Under the pieces are notes generated by a model that was not told the origin of the DNA, did no database searches, and saw only the letters and a list, made by a program, of their open reading frames with translations. Positions 24,246-31,615 of a stretch of 32,330 nt of DNA are shown piece after piece (the stretch's first letter is position 1; the number at the start of each line of letters is the position of its first letter). Origin of the DNA: an uncultured Clostridium sp. (GTDB lineage Bacteria > Bacillota > Clostridia > Lachnospirales > Lachnospiraceae); the NCBI GenBank assembly GCA_900551135.1, contig URUX01000005.1, positions 1 through 32,330 on the forward strand, written 5' to 3'. Position numbers and translations under genes: made by a program.

Positions 24246-24320
24246 AAGTGGGATTTGAAAATAGAATGAAAGAAAATGGTCTCCTGTCAGGAAGATCCGT
24301 AAAGAGGTAAAAAATGATTT

Positions 24321-24354
24321 CTGCCGCCAGGTTTTGAAGCTGGCGGCAGCTTTT
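24321..24354. terminator. Bidirectional terminator between convergent genes
   Basis: CTGCCGCCAG (24321-24330) pairs perfectly with CTGGCGGCAG (24340-24349) over a nine-base loop. On the plus strand C then TTTT follows. On the minus strand an AT-rich stretch follows. It separates lysC-DUF2752 from the DUF4190 gene. Confidence 0.8.
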
Positions 24355-24366
24355 GTATGGTACTCC

Positions 24367-24999
24367 TTATTGAAGCAGTTCGTACTGTTCGAGAATTTCG
24401 TTAAAGAAAGCGGCATATCTGGGATCTTTCATCATGGAAAGAACAAACAGATAATATGCGAAAAATGCCAGGCTGATTAACAGACCAAGGGCAGATAAGA
24501 TAATACCTGCAATGGCAAACCCGCTCATGGGCTGTCCTTTTTTGGAAAGGATGGCCAGAACGATACTGCCAATGCCTAAAAGCACAGCCAGAGGAGAGGC
24601 GCAGCAGGAAATAATTGAAAAAATACCTAAAACCATGGAGGTGACGGCCATGGGATTGCTTTCCTTTTTAGGCGGCTGTCCCTGGGGCGGAACGGTGTAG
24701 TAGGGATTTTGACAGGGGTTCTGATAATAGCCCTGGTTATAATTATTTTGGCCGTAATTGTTTTGAGCGTATCCATTTTGGCCATAACCGTTTTGGTTAT
24801 AACCATTTTGACCATAATCGTTCTGGCTGTATCCATTTTGTTCCGGCTGGCCATAGGGATTCTGGGGCGGATACTGCCAGGGATTTTGCTCCGGCCCATT
24901 CTGGCTGGGAGACGGGGCGCTGTCCTGCCCGTTGTTTTGAGGCTGTTCCGCTCCCTCCTCAGAGTTTCTATATAAATTGTCATCATTAAAATCTGCCAT
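24367..24999 (-). CDS. DUF4190-type membrane protein with Gln/Asn/Tyr-rich N-terminus
   Basis: This 210-residue protein has a disordered polar N-terminus (1-112) and a membrane C-terminus with two long hydrophobic segments (about 118-151 and 160-188), the second ending near SMMKDPRY. The membrane part (MAVTSMVLGIFSIISCC, GQPMSGFAIAGIILSALGLL) fits the DUF4190 family of small bacterial membrane proteins of unknown function. Residues 53-92 are repeats of five-residue units such as GQNGY and NQNGY. GGAGG precedes the ATG at normal distance. The proline-rich start of the tail (PPQNPYGQP) resembles other DUF4190 or dispanin-like proteins. No enzymatic motif was seen. Confidence 0.8.
   Translation of the reverse strand: MADFNDDNLYRNSEEGAEQPQNNGQDSAPSPSQNGPEQNPWQYPPQNPYGQPEQNGYSQNDYGQNGYNQNGYGQNGYAQNNYGQNNYNQGYYQNPCQNPYYTVPPQGQPPKKESNPMAVTSMVLGIFSIISCCASPLAVLLGIGSIVLAILSKKGQPMSGFAIAGIILSALGLLISLAFFAYYLFVLSMMKDPRYAAFFNEILEQYELLQ
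24724..24843 (-). repeat. Tandem 15-base repeats coding for Q/N/Y-rich pentapeptides
   Basis: About eight degenerate 15-base units code for GQNGY-, NQNGY- and AQNNY-like pentapeptides in the DUF4190 protein. Such repeats change number by slippage, so length may vary between strains. Confidence 0.7.
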
Positions 25000-25111
25000 G
25001 TGATTTCCTCCATTCGTAAAATATACCTGCTTATTTTAACACGAAAAAGCTGTCCTGTCCACCTGCCAGAACCCGATAGAGAAGGGATAAATGTGAAAAA
25101 ACAGTGAATTG

Positions 25112-25140
25112 TTGCAAAGAAAAGGACTATGAATTATAAT
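25112..25140 (+). promoter_or_regulatory. Promoter of tex
   Basis: TTGCAA (25112-25117), 17 bases, then perfect TATAAT (25135-25140). Initiation near 25147 gives a leader of about 27 bases. Confidence 0.7.
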
Positions 25141-25173
25141 AGATAAATCAAAAACAGCAGAAAAGGAAAAAGC

Positions 25174-27315
25174 ATGGACATTATTAAACAATTACAACAA
25201 GAACTGCAGATTGGCCGCCAGCAGGTAGAAGCGGCAGTAAAACTGATTGATGAGGGCAATACAATTCCATTTATTGCGCGTTACAGAAAAGAAGCAACGG
25301 GTTCCCTGAATGATGAGGTGCTGAGAAATCTGGATGAACGGCTTCGCTATTTGCGCAATCTGGAGGAACGGAAAGAACAGGTTCTTTCTTCTATCCGCGA
25401 TCAGGAAAAACTGACTCCGGAATTGGAAAAACAGATTTTGGATGCAGCTACATTAGTAGCAGTAGAAGATTTATACCGTCCTTTCCGCCCGAAGCGCAGG
25501 ACGAGGGCGATTATTGCAAAGGAAAAAGGCCTGGAACCGCTGGCTAACATTATCACCCTTCAGATGATAAAGGAGCCGTTAGAACAGGCGGCAAAAGACT
25601 ATATTTCAGAGGAAAAGGGAGTGGCGACTGTAAAAGATGCCATTGCCGGTGCAAAGGATATTCTGGCTGAGACGGTTTCTGACAACGCAGAATTCCGTAC
25701 CTATATCCGCAAGGTCACTATGGATCAGGGAATGCTTTCCTCAACTGCAAAGGATGAGAAAACGGCTTCTGTTTATGAGATGTACTACAATCACGAAGAG
25801 CCGGTTAAAAAAGCAGCCGGCCACCGTATTCTGGCGTTAAACCGGGGAGAGAAGGAGAAGATTCTTACAGTAAAGATTACAGCGCCCAGAGAGCAGATTC
25901 TCCGCTATCTGGAAAAGCAGCTGATTACCAGGGAAAATCCTTATACGGCTCCGGTACTCAGGGAAGTAGCAGAAGACAGCTATGACAGATTGATTGCGCC
26001 TGCAATCGAGAGGGAAATCCGCAGTTCTTTGACTGATATGGCAGAGGATGGGGCGATTAAGGTATTTGGCAAGAACTTAGAGCAGCTTCTGATGCAGCCT
26101 CCTATCGAGAACCGGGTTGTGCTGGGCTGGGATCCTGCATTCCGGACCGGATGCAAGCTGGCAGTCGTAGATGGTACAGGAAAAGTTCTGGATACGGTGG
26201 TTGTATACCCGACTGCCCCCCAGAACAAAGTGGAAGAGGCAAAAAAGGTAGTAAAGGACCTGATTAAAAAATACCAGGTTTCCCTGATTTCCGTAGGAAA
26301 CGGTACCGCTTCCAGAGAATCAGAGCAGGTGATTGTGGAACTGTTAAAAGAGATTCCGGAACAGGTTCAGTACATTATCGTCAATGAGGCAGGAGCTTCC
26401 GTATACTCGGCCAGCAAGCTGGCTACAGAAGAATTTCCGCAGTTTGATGTGGGACAGAGAAGTGCAGTTTCCATTGCGCGCCGCCTTCAGGATCCCCTGT
26501 CTGAACTGGTAAAAATCGATCCCAAATCCATTGGTGTCGGCCAGTACCAGCACGATATGAACCAGAAGCATTTAAGCGAGACTCTGCAGGGCGTGGTAGA
26601 AGACTGTGTGAATAAAGTAGGCGTAGATTTAAATACGGCCAGCGCTTCTTTGCTGGAGTACATTTCCGGAATCAGTAAAGCACTGGCTAAAAATATTGTG
26701 GCATACCGTGAAGAAAACGGTGCATTTACCAACCGCAGGCAGCTTTTAAAGGTAGCCAAGCTTGGCCCTAAGGCATTTGAACAGTGCGCTGGTTTTATGA
26801 GAATCAAAGGGGGAGACAATCCTCTGGATGGAACTTCGGTTCATCCGGAAAGCTATCAGGCGGCAGAAAAGCTGCTGACCAGTCTGGGCTATGAACCGAA
26901 ACAGATTTTATCCGGCGGTTTAAAGGGCATCAGCAGGAAGATTACCAATCCGGACAAACTTTCCAAAGAACTGGGAATCGGTGAGATCACCCTGCTTGAT
27001 ATTGCAAAGGAACTGGAAAAACCGGCCAGAGATCCCCGCGATGAGATGCCAAAGCCAATCCTGCGGACCGATGTGCTGGATATGAAGGATTTAACCCCTG
27101 GCATGATTTTAAAGGGAACGGTAAGAAATGTAATCGACTTTGGCGCTTTTGTAGACATTGGCGTTCACCAGGACGGTCTGGTACACATCTCCCAGATGAC
27201 AGAACGGTATATCAAGCATCCGCTGGAAGCGGTCAGCGTTGGAGATGTGGTAGAAGTCAAGGTGCTGTCTGTAGACTTAAATAAAAAGAGAATTTCCCTT
27301 TCTATGAAATTATAG
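25174..27315 (+). CDS. tex: Tex-family RNA-binding transcription accessory protein
   Basis: This 713-residue protein has the full Tex order: an N-terminal helical region, a YqgF/RNase H-like domain (about 312-440; VVLGWDPAFRTGCKLAVVDGTG), a helix-hairpin-helix region (about 485-560; LNTASASLLEYISGISKALAKNI, FTNRRQLLKVAKLGPKAFEQCAGF) and a C-terminal S1 domain (about 640-713; GMILKGTVRNVIDFGAFVDIG). Tex is the bacterial relative of Spt6, binds nucleic acid and affects transcription and toxin expression in some species. Its exact role in Clostridia is not settled. AAAGGAAAAAG precedes the ATG. A nine-base inverted repeat (TAACAGTTC at 27327, GAACTGTTA at 27373) follows, but it lacks a T-run and the loop is long. 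Confidence 0.95.
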   Translation: MDIIKQLQQELQIGRQQVEAAVKLIDEGNTIPFIARYRKEATGSLNDEVLRNLDERLRYLRNLEERKEQVLSSIRDQEKLTPELEKQILDAATLVAVEDLYRPFRPKRRTRAIIAKEKGLEPLANIITLQMIKEPLEQAAKDYISEEKGVATVKDAIAGAKDILAETVSDNAEFRTYIRKVTMDQGMLSSTAKDEKTASVYEMYYNHEEPVKKAAGHRILALNRGEKEKILTVKITAPREQILRYLEKQLITRENPYTAPVLREVAEDSYDRLIAPAIEREIRSSLTDMAEDGAIKVFGKNLEQLLMQPPIENRVVLGWDPAFRTGCKLAVVDGTGKVLDTVVVYPTAPQNKVEEAKKVVKDLIKKYQVSLISVGNGTASRESEQVIVELLKEIPEQVQYIIVNEAGASVYSASKLATEEFPQFDVGQRSAVSIARRLQDPLSELVKIDPKSIGVGQYQHDMNQKHLSETLQGVVEDCVNKVGVDLNTASASLLEYISGISKALAKNIVAYREENGAFTNRRQLLKVAKLGPKAFEQCAGFMRIKGGDNPLDGTSVHPESYQAAEKLLTSLGYEPKQILSGGLKGISRKITNPDKLSKELGIGEITLLDIAKELEKPARDPRDEMPKPILRTDVLDMKDLTPGMILKGTVRNVIDFGAFVDIGVHQDGLVHISQMTERYIKHPLEAVSVGDVVEVKVLSVDLNKKRISLSMKL

Positions 27316-27408
27316 GAATTAATTTATAACAGTTCAGCCATGCGGAGATTCTGACAGAAAAAAGCGTTGAAAGAACTGTTACATTGATTTCAGTCAGGAG
27401 GTCAGGAT

Positions 27409-27954
27409 ATGGAAGAAACGAAGAGCCAGGCTGCCCAATGTGAGGCGCCTGCCAAACCGCCGGTATTTTCTTTTCCGGTAACTCTTAATGCGATGGAACT
27501 GTGGAAATTTTCCATGTACCATGCCAATAAGGGATATTTAGGCGTATTTAATGCGCTGTTTACCATTGCAGCGGTGTACCTGCTGATTACCCAGTGGGCA
27601 TCCGTAAGCGGACCTTATCGGGTGCTTCTGGTGATGTGTGTGCTGATGTTTACTGTATGGCAGCCGGGTACTCTCTATTTAAAAGCCAAGCGTCAGGCAC
27701 AGGCTCCGGCAGTAAAAGAGCCGATGATTCTTTCCTTTGGTGACGATGGAGTAACGGTGGAGCAGGACGGCCAGACCGGTACCATTCCCTGGGAGGCCAT
27801 GTATCAGATTGTGGGGAATAAATGGCAGTTTATCCTTTATAAAGACAGGATTCATGCCTTCTTGCTTCCAAAGTCTGTAGCAGGAGAGAAAGAAGAAAAA
27901 CTGAAGGCGTATTTTAAGGAAAAAATGCCGAAATCCCGCTGTAAACATATATGA
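27409..27954 (+). CDS. YcxB-like membrane protein
   Basis: This 181-residue protein has a polar N-terminus, two adjacent hydrophobic segments (about 50-65 and 69-87) and a C-terminal soluble domain. The soluble part begins ILSFGDDGVTVEQDGQTGTIPWEAMYQIVGNKWQFILYKDRIHAFLLPK, which matches the YcxB-like C-terminal domain, a PH-like fold of unknown function found in many Firmicutes. AGGAGG lies before the ATG. The stop (TGA, 27952-27954) is followed closely by the tsaE start, so it is likely part of the tsaE-tsaB-rimI operon, although its role in tRNA modification is not known. Confidence 0.75.
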   Translation: MEETKSQAAQCEAPAKPPVFSFPVTLNAMELWKFSMYHANKGYLGVFNALFTIAAVYLLITQWASVSGPYRVLLVMCVLMFTVWQPGTLYLKAKRQAQAPAVKEPMILSFGDDGVTVEQDGQTGTIPWEAMYQIVGNKWQFILYKDRIHAFLLPKSVAGEKEEKLKAYFKEKMPKSRCKHI

Positions 27955-27965
27955 TGGAGAGTGCT

Positions 27966-28385
27966 ATGATAAAAGAAACGTATGGTCCCAGAGAGACGTT
28001 TGATCTGGGAAAGGAAATGGGAAAAAAGGCGGAACCTGGCCAGGTTATCTGCTTAAACGGAGATCTGGGAGTGGGAAAAACCGTGTTTACACAGGGGTTT
28101 GCTGAGGGCCTTGGTATAGAAGAACCGGTCAATAGTCCTACGTTTACCATCCTTCAGGAATATGAAGATGGACGGCTGCCTTTTTACCATTTCGATGTGT
28201 ACCGGATCGGAGACGTCAGTGAAATGGATGAAATCGGCTATGATGACTGCTTTTACGGGGATGGAGTCAGCCTTATTGAGTGGTCGGAACTGATTCAGGA
28301 GATTCTGCCAGATGATGTAATCACGATTACCATTGAAAAAGACTTGGATAAGGGGTTCGATTATCGGAAAATCACTATAGAATAG
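27966..28385 (+). CDS. tsaE: tRNA t6A synthesis ATPase TsaE
   Basis: This 139-residue P-loop protein works with TsaB and TsaD to place the threonylcarbamoyl group on A37 of ANN-decoding tRNAs. It shows the Walker A GDLGVGKT (about 32-39), VNSPTFTILQEY (switch region) and FYHFDVYRIGD, all standard for the family, then SLIEWSE. The start at 27966 has GGAG six bases upstream. In-frame ATGs at 27951 and 27954 overlap the end of the previous gene and are less likely. tsaB begins 65 bases after the stop. tsaD is not in this window. Confidence 0.94.
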   Translation: MIKETYGPRETFDLGKEMGKKAEPGQVICLNGDLGVGKTVFTQGFAEGLGIEEPVNSPTFTILQEYEDGRLPFYHFDVYRIGDVSEMDEIGYDDCFYGDGVSLIEWSELIQEILPDDVITITIEKDLDKGFDYRKITIE

Positions 28386-28450
28386 AAGATGAACGGCGGA
28401 ACTGCTGCGAATCGAATGACTGCCGCCGGAGAGCGGCGTGGAGGAAAGCC

Positions 28451-29225
28451 ATGAGAATATTGGGAATTGAAAGTTCTTCTCTGGTAGCAAGTGTGGCCAT
28501 TGTCACAGACGGAGTGCTGACTGGAGAATATACGATGAATTATAAAAAGACCCATTCCCAGACCCTGCTTCCTATGCTGGATGAACTGACCAGGATGCTG
28601 GAACTGGATTTGGAAACGGTAGACGGAATAGCAGTATCGGGAGGGCCTGGATCTTTTACAGGTCTGAGGATTGGATCCGCTACGGCAAAGGGATTGGGGC
28701 TGGCTCTTAAAAAGCCTTTGATCCATGTGCCTACTTTAGATGCCATGGCATATAATCTTTGGGGAACCGAAGCTCTCATCTGTCCTATTATGGATGCAAG
28801 AAGGAACCAGGTGTATACCGGAGTGTATCAGGTGAAAAGCAGCTTAACGGTTGTAAAACCTCAGTGTGCCATGGATATGGGAGAACTGATTGAGGAATTA
28901 AACGAGAAAAACCAGCCGGTCATCTATGGGTGAGCGGGTGATCTTTTTGGGAGATGGTGTTCCGGTGTTTCAAAAGCTGATTCAGGAAAAAGTGACAGTG
29001 CCGTTCCAGTTTGCACCTCCCCAGATGAACCGCCAGAGGGCAGCATCTGTGGCAGCCCTGGGAGCTCTTTATATGAAAGAAGGAAAGACAGAGGACGCAA
29101 AGGATCATGCCCCTGATTATCTGCGGAAATCCCAGGCTGAACGGGAGAGAGAAGGAAAAGAACTGTTGGCAGGAGACGGAGGAAACCAGCCCTGTAAGTT
29201 TAACCGTCTGGAGGAAGGAAAATGA
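28451..29225 (+). pseudogene. tsaB: TsaB, reading frame broken
   Basis: TsaB is the scaffold partner of TsaD in t6A synthesis. The gene opens normally (MRILGIESSSLVASVAIV, GGPGSFTGLRIGSATAKGL) with a good GGAGG site and runs 160 codons to a TGA at 28931-28933. The rest of the protein continues in the +1 frame (28926-29225: VIFLGDGVPVFQKLIQEK, FAPPQMNRQRAASVAALGALY). Removing 19 bases (28925-28943) rejoins NEKNQPVIFLGDGVPVF, which fits the family without a gap. An imperfect 19-base repeat (28916-28934 and 28935-28953) supports a small duplication. TsaB is usually essential, so this may be a sequencing error, a split protein restarted at ATG 28926, or a true lesion with another copy elsewhere. 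Confidence 0.85.
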
Positions 29226-29659
29226 TTCGTCCCATGAGACTGGATGATATCTCGGCTGTTGCAAAAATAGAGCAGATTTGTTTTTCAGATCCCTGGTCAG
29301 AAAGGCTTTTGCAGGACAGTTTTAAAAATCCCTGGAATCATTTCTGGGCTGCGGAAAATCAGGACGGACTGGTAATCGGTTACGGAGTTTTCAGCTTTAT
29401 TGCAGGAGAAGGGGAAATCCAGCGGATTGGAGTGGTTCCCCAGGCCAGAAGACAGGGGGCAGCCAGGGAGTTGATGGAAACAATGGAAGCGTTTGCCAAA
29501 GGGCAGAAGGGGTATGCCCTGACTCTGGAAGTGAGATCCGGAAACGAGGCGGCCAGAAACCTTTATAAATCCTGTGGTTTTCAGGAAGAAGCCGTCCGGA
29601 AAGAGTATTACCGCCATCCTGTGGAAGATGCAGTCATTATGTGGAAGCGGGATATTTGA
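29222..29659 (+). CDS. rimI: Ribosomal protein S18 alanine N-acetyltransferase
   Basis: This 145-residue GNAT enzyme has the start MIRPMRLDDISAVAKIEQICFSDPWSERLL, typical of RimI, the acetyl-CoA binding motif VVPQARRQGAARELM (about 76-90) and the C-terminal YKSCGFQEEAVRKEYYRHPVEDAVIMWK. It acetylates the N-terminal Ala of S18 in E. coli; clostridial homologues may act on other proteins. The ATG overlaps the tsaB stop (ATGA) and AGGAAGG precedes it, so the two are translationally coupled. The neighbouring tsaE-tsaB-rimI order is standard. Confidence 0.92.
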   Translation: MIRPMRLDDISAVAKIEQICFSDPWSERLLQDSFKNPWNHFWAAENQDGLVIGYGVFSFIAGEGEIQRIGVVPQARRQGAARELMETMEAFAKGQKGYALTLEVRSGNEAARNLYKSCGFQEEAVRKEYYRHPVEDAVIMWKRDI

Positions 29660-29748
29660 AACATTTTCCACTTAAAATCGACCTGTTTGTATATATAATG
29701 GAGAAGAATTCAAAAAGTACCGATTTTGGAGGAAAGGTGAATAATGTT

Positions 29749-29991
29749 ATGAGAAAATACTCAAAGAACGGGCAGCTGGAAACAGTCGTATGCAACTGCT
29801 GCGGAAAAAAGCTGATTGTAAAAGATGGAATTGTCCGAGAGGGCGTCATGATGGTGGATCACCCATGGGATTATTTTTCGGAGAAGGACGGAGAGGTACA
29901 TCATTTTGATTTGTGCGAAGCCTGTTATGAGGCAATTATCAGCCAGTTTCGGATTGAGGTGGATGTGGAGGAACAGACAGAGTTATTGTAA
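29749..29991 (+). CDS. Small Cys-rich protein with two CxxC pairs
   Basis: An 80-residue protein not recognised by name. It has two cysteine pairs, VVCNCCGKK near residue 15-21 and LCEACYEAI near residue 55-63. This is consistent with a small zinc-ribbon or treble-clef fold. It also has HPWDYFSEKDGEVHHFD between them and an acidic end. The ATG at 29749 follows AAAGGTG at good spacing; GTG at 29737, close after GGAGG, is an alternative. A TATAAT at 29694-29699 gives it a possible own promoter, though its -35 is poor. It lies after rimI and before a structured RNA/terminator. Function is unknown. Confidence 0.6.
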   Translation: MRKYSKNGQLETVVCNCCGKKLIVKDGIVREGVMMVDHPWDYFSEKDGEVHHFDLCEACYEAIISQFRIEVDVEEQTELL

Positions 29992-30026
29992 ACATCCATA
30001 CCGGTTTAGTCAGCAGTTTAAATGAG

Positions 30027-30143
30027 ATGGCGCAGACCTTTTAAAACGTAATCGTTCAGCTTATGCATCTTCTTGCCTGCTTACAGCGGACTAGAAGCGT
30101 CGGGCTGAACGGTTGTCTGGAAAAGAGGGGCTGCGCCGTTTTT
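30027..30143 (+). ncRNA. Candidate structured RNA ending in a terminator
   Basis: An outer stem ATGGCGCAG (30027-30035) / CTGCGCCGT (30131-30139, one G-U) encloses a second long stem, AATCGTTCAGC (30050-30060) / GCTGAACGGTT (30104-30114, one G-U). An inner CTTCT/AGAAG (30069-30073 and 30093-30097) and a small CTGC/GCGG hairpin (30077-30089) lie within it. Five T end the outer stem. It looks like one extended folded RNA of about 115 bases, not a simple terminator. It may be a leader or trailer of the flanking genes or a free small RNA. No match to a known family was recognised and no clear promoter precedes it. Confidence 0.45.
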
Positions 30144-30145
30144 CG

Positions 30146-30174
30146 TTGTAAACTCGTTCTCCCTGTGTTATAGT
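30146..30174 (+). promoter_or_regulatory. Promoter of the MBOAT gene
   Basis: TTGTAA (30146-30151), 17 bases, then TATAGT (30169-30174) with an extended TG (30166-30167). It begins three bases after the T-run of the structured RNA. Initiation near 30181 leaves a leader of about 32 bases with AAAGGTGG before the ATG. Confidence 0.65.
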
Positions 30175-30212
30175 AGTAGCGATAAAATCCAAATTGGAAA
30201 AGGTGGTATTCA

Positions 30213-31598
30213 ATGCTTTTTAGTTCACAGGTATTCTTATGGTTTTTCCTGCCTTTGGTCTTTTTGCTGTATTTTGCAGTTCCTGGATTGAAGATAAAAA
30301 ATACGGTTCTTTTGTTGTTCAGCCTGTTCTTTTACGCTTGGGGAGAGCCGAGATACATTGTTTTAATGGCAGTTTCCATCTGCCTGAATTATATATTTGG
30401 TCTTGCGATTGATAAAATGCGAGGAAATCGAAAACTGCAGACAGGGCTGCTGTGGTTCTGTGCAGCTGTCAATTTGTGTCTGCTGGGATACTTTAAGTAT
30501 TTCAATTTTTTCATGCAGCTTGGCAATCGTCTGCTGGGAGGAGAAGTGCTGGCATACAGGGACATTGCCCTGCCTATCGGGATTTCCTTTTATACATTTC
30601 AGGCCATGTCTTATGTCGTTGACGTATGGAGAGGGGAAAATAAGGCGCAGAAAAATTTGTGGAATCTGGCCCTTTATATTTCGTTTTTTCCACAGCTAAT
30701 TGCCGGCCCTATCGTAAAATACCATGATATTGAGAGACAGCTGACAGACAGAAAGACAGATTTGTCCGGATTTTGTTATGGGATTAAACGGTTTTGCTAT
30801 GGATTAGGAAAAAAGGTGATTATTTCAAACTCTATGGCGCTGGCTGCGGATCAGATTTACGGCCTTCCTTTTGAACACATTGGGACAGCTTTGGCATGGT
30901 GGGCGGTAGGGCTGTATACACTCCAGATTTATTTTGATTTTTCCGGATATTCGGATATGGCAATTGGTCTGGGGAGAATGTTTGGATTTCGGTTTATGGA
31001 GAACTTTAATTATCCCTACCTTTCCAAATCTGTTACAGAGTTTTGGCGCCGCTGGCACATTTCTCTGTCTACCTGGTTTCGGGAATATGTATACATTCCT
31101 TTGGGCGGCAACCGCAAGGGAAAAAACAGAACCTGCCTCAATTTATTTATCGTGTTCTGCCTGACAGGGCTGTGGCATGGAGCATCGCTGAACTTTGTAT
31201 TTTGGGGGATTTACTACGGTATTTTGATTGTGCTGGAACGAATAACCGGTAAAAAGCCAGGCTGGCTGGGAACGATGTTTTTGGTAGTGATAGGCTGGCT
31301 GATGTTCCGCGTCACCAGTATGAGAGGAATTTTGGTTTTATTGAAAAATATGTTTATTCCCTGTGCCGGGCTGTACCCGGTTCAGTTTTATATTACCCAA
31401 AAGACGGTGACGCTGGCAGCGGCAGGTATTCTGCTGTGCGGCCCGTTGCAGGCGGCATTCCCCGGACTGAAGGCCAGACTGTATGACGAAGAGAAAATAG
31501 GGATTCTGGATATAGCGGCTATGGCAGGCATTTTTGGGTATTCCATGCTGCTTTTAGTCAGCAGTACCTACAATCCGTTTATTTATTTTCGTTTTTAA
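30213..31598 (+). CDS. MBOAT family membrane O-acyltransferase
   Basis: This 461-residue polytopic protein belongs to the AlgI/DltB-like MBOAT group, which passes acyl groups across the membrane to exported sugars or teichoic acids. It has about ten hydrophobic helices, the early motif LLFSLFFYAWGEPRYI, YFDFSGYSDMAIGLGRMFG (about 240-258), WHISLSTWFREYVYIPLGG with H282, and the catalytic LTGLWHGAS with H322. The gene for an AlgX/AlgJ-like partner follows after 17 bases, the pairing seen in polysaccharide O-acetylation loci. DltB of the D-alanylation system is also in this family, but no dltA, dltC or dltD is seen here. The substrate is unknown. Confidence 0.92.
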   Translation: MLFSSQVFLWFFLPLVFLLYFAVPGLKIKNTVLLLFSLFFYAWGEPRYIVLMAVSICLNYIFGLAIDKMRGNRKLQTGLLWFCAAVNLCLLGYFKYFNFFMQLGNRLLGGEVLAYRDIALPIGISFYTFQAMSYVVDVWRGENKAQKNLWNLALYISFFPQLIAGPIVKYHDIERQLTDRKTDLSGFCYGIKRFCYGLGKKVIISNSMALAADQIYGLPFEHIGTALAWWAVGLYTLQIYFDFSGYSDMAIGLGRMFGFRFMENFNYPYLSKSVTEFWRRWHISLSTWFREYVYIPLGGNRKGKNRTCLNLFIVFCLTGLWHGASLNFVFWGIYYGILIVLERITGKKPGWLGTMFLVVIGWLMFRVTSMRGILVLLKNMFIPCAGLYPVQFYITQKTVTLAAAGILLCGPLQAAFPGLKARLYDEEKIGILDIAAMAGIFGYSMLLLVSSTYNPFIYFRF

Positions 31599-31615
31599 GA
31601 CAGGAGGAAAACAAC

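Noticed and set aside
23817..24416. Antisense reading frame of 199 codons across lysC end and DUF2752
   Set aside because: It crosses a bidirectional terminator and lies opposite genes with clear family motifs; it has no credible start signal.
24724..24843. Regular repeats as a CRISPR array
   Set aside because: The repeats are 15-base coding units with no spacers and lie in frame within a protein gene.
28922..28934. Programmed +1 frameshift at GGG-UGA in tsaB
   Set aside because: There is no upstream SD-like stimulator or recognised slippery arrangement, and removing 19 bases restores the family sequence exactly, so an insertion is the simpler explanation.
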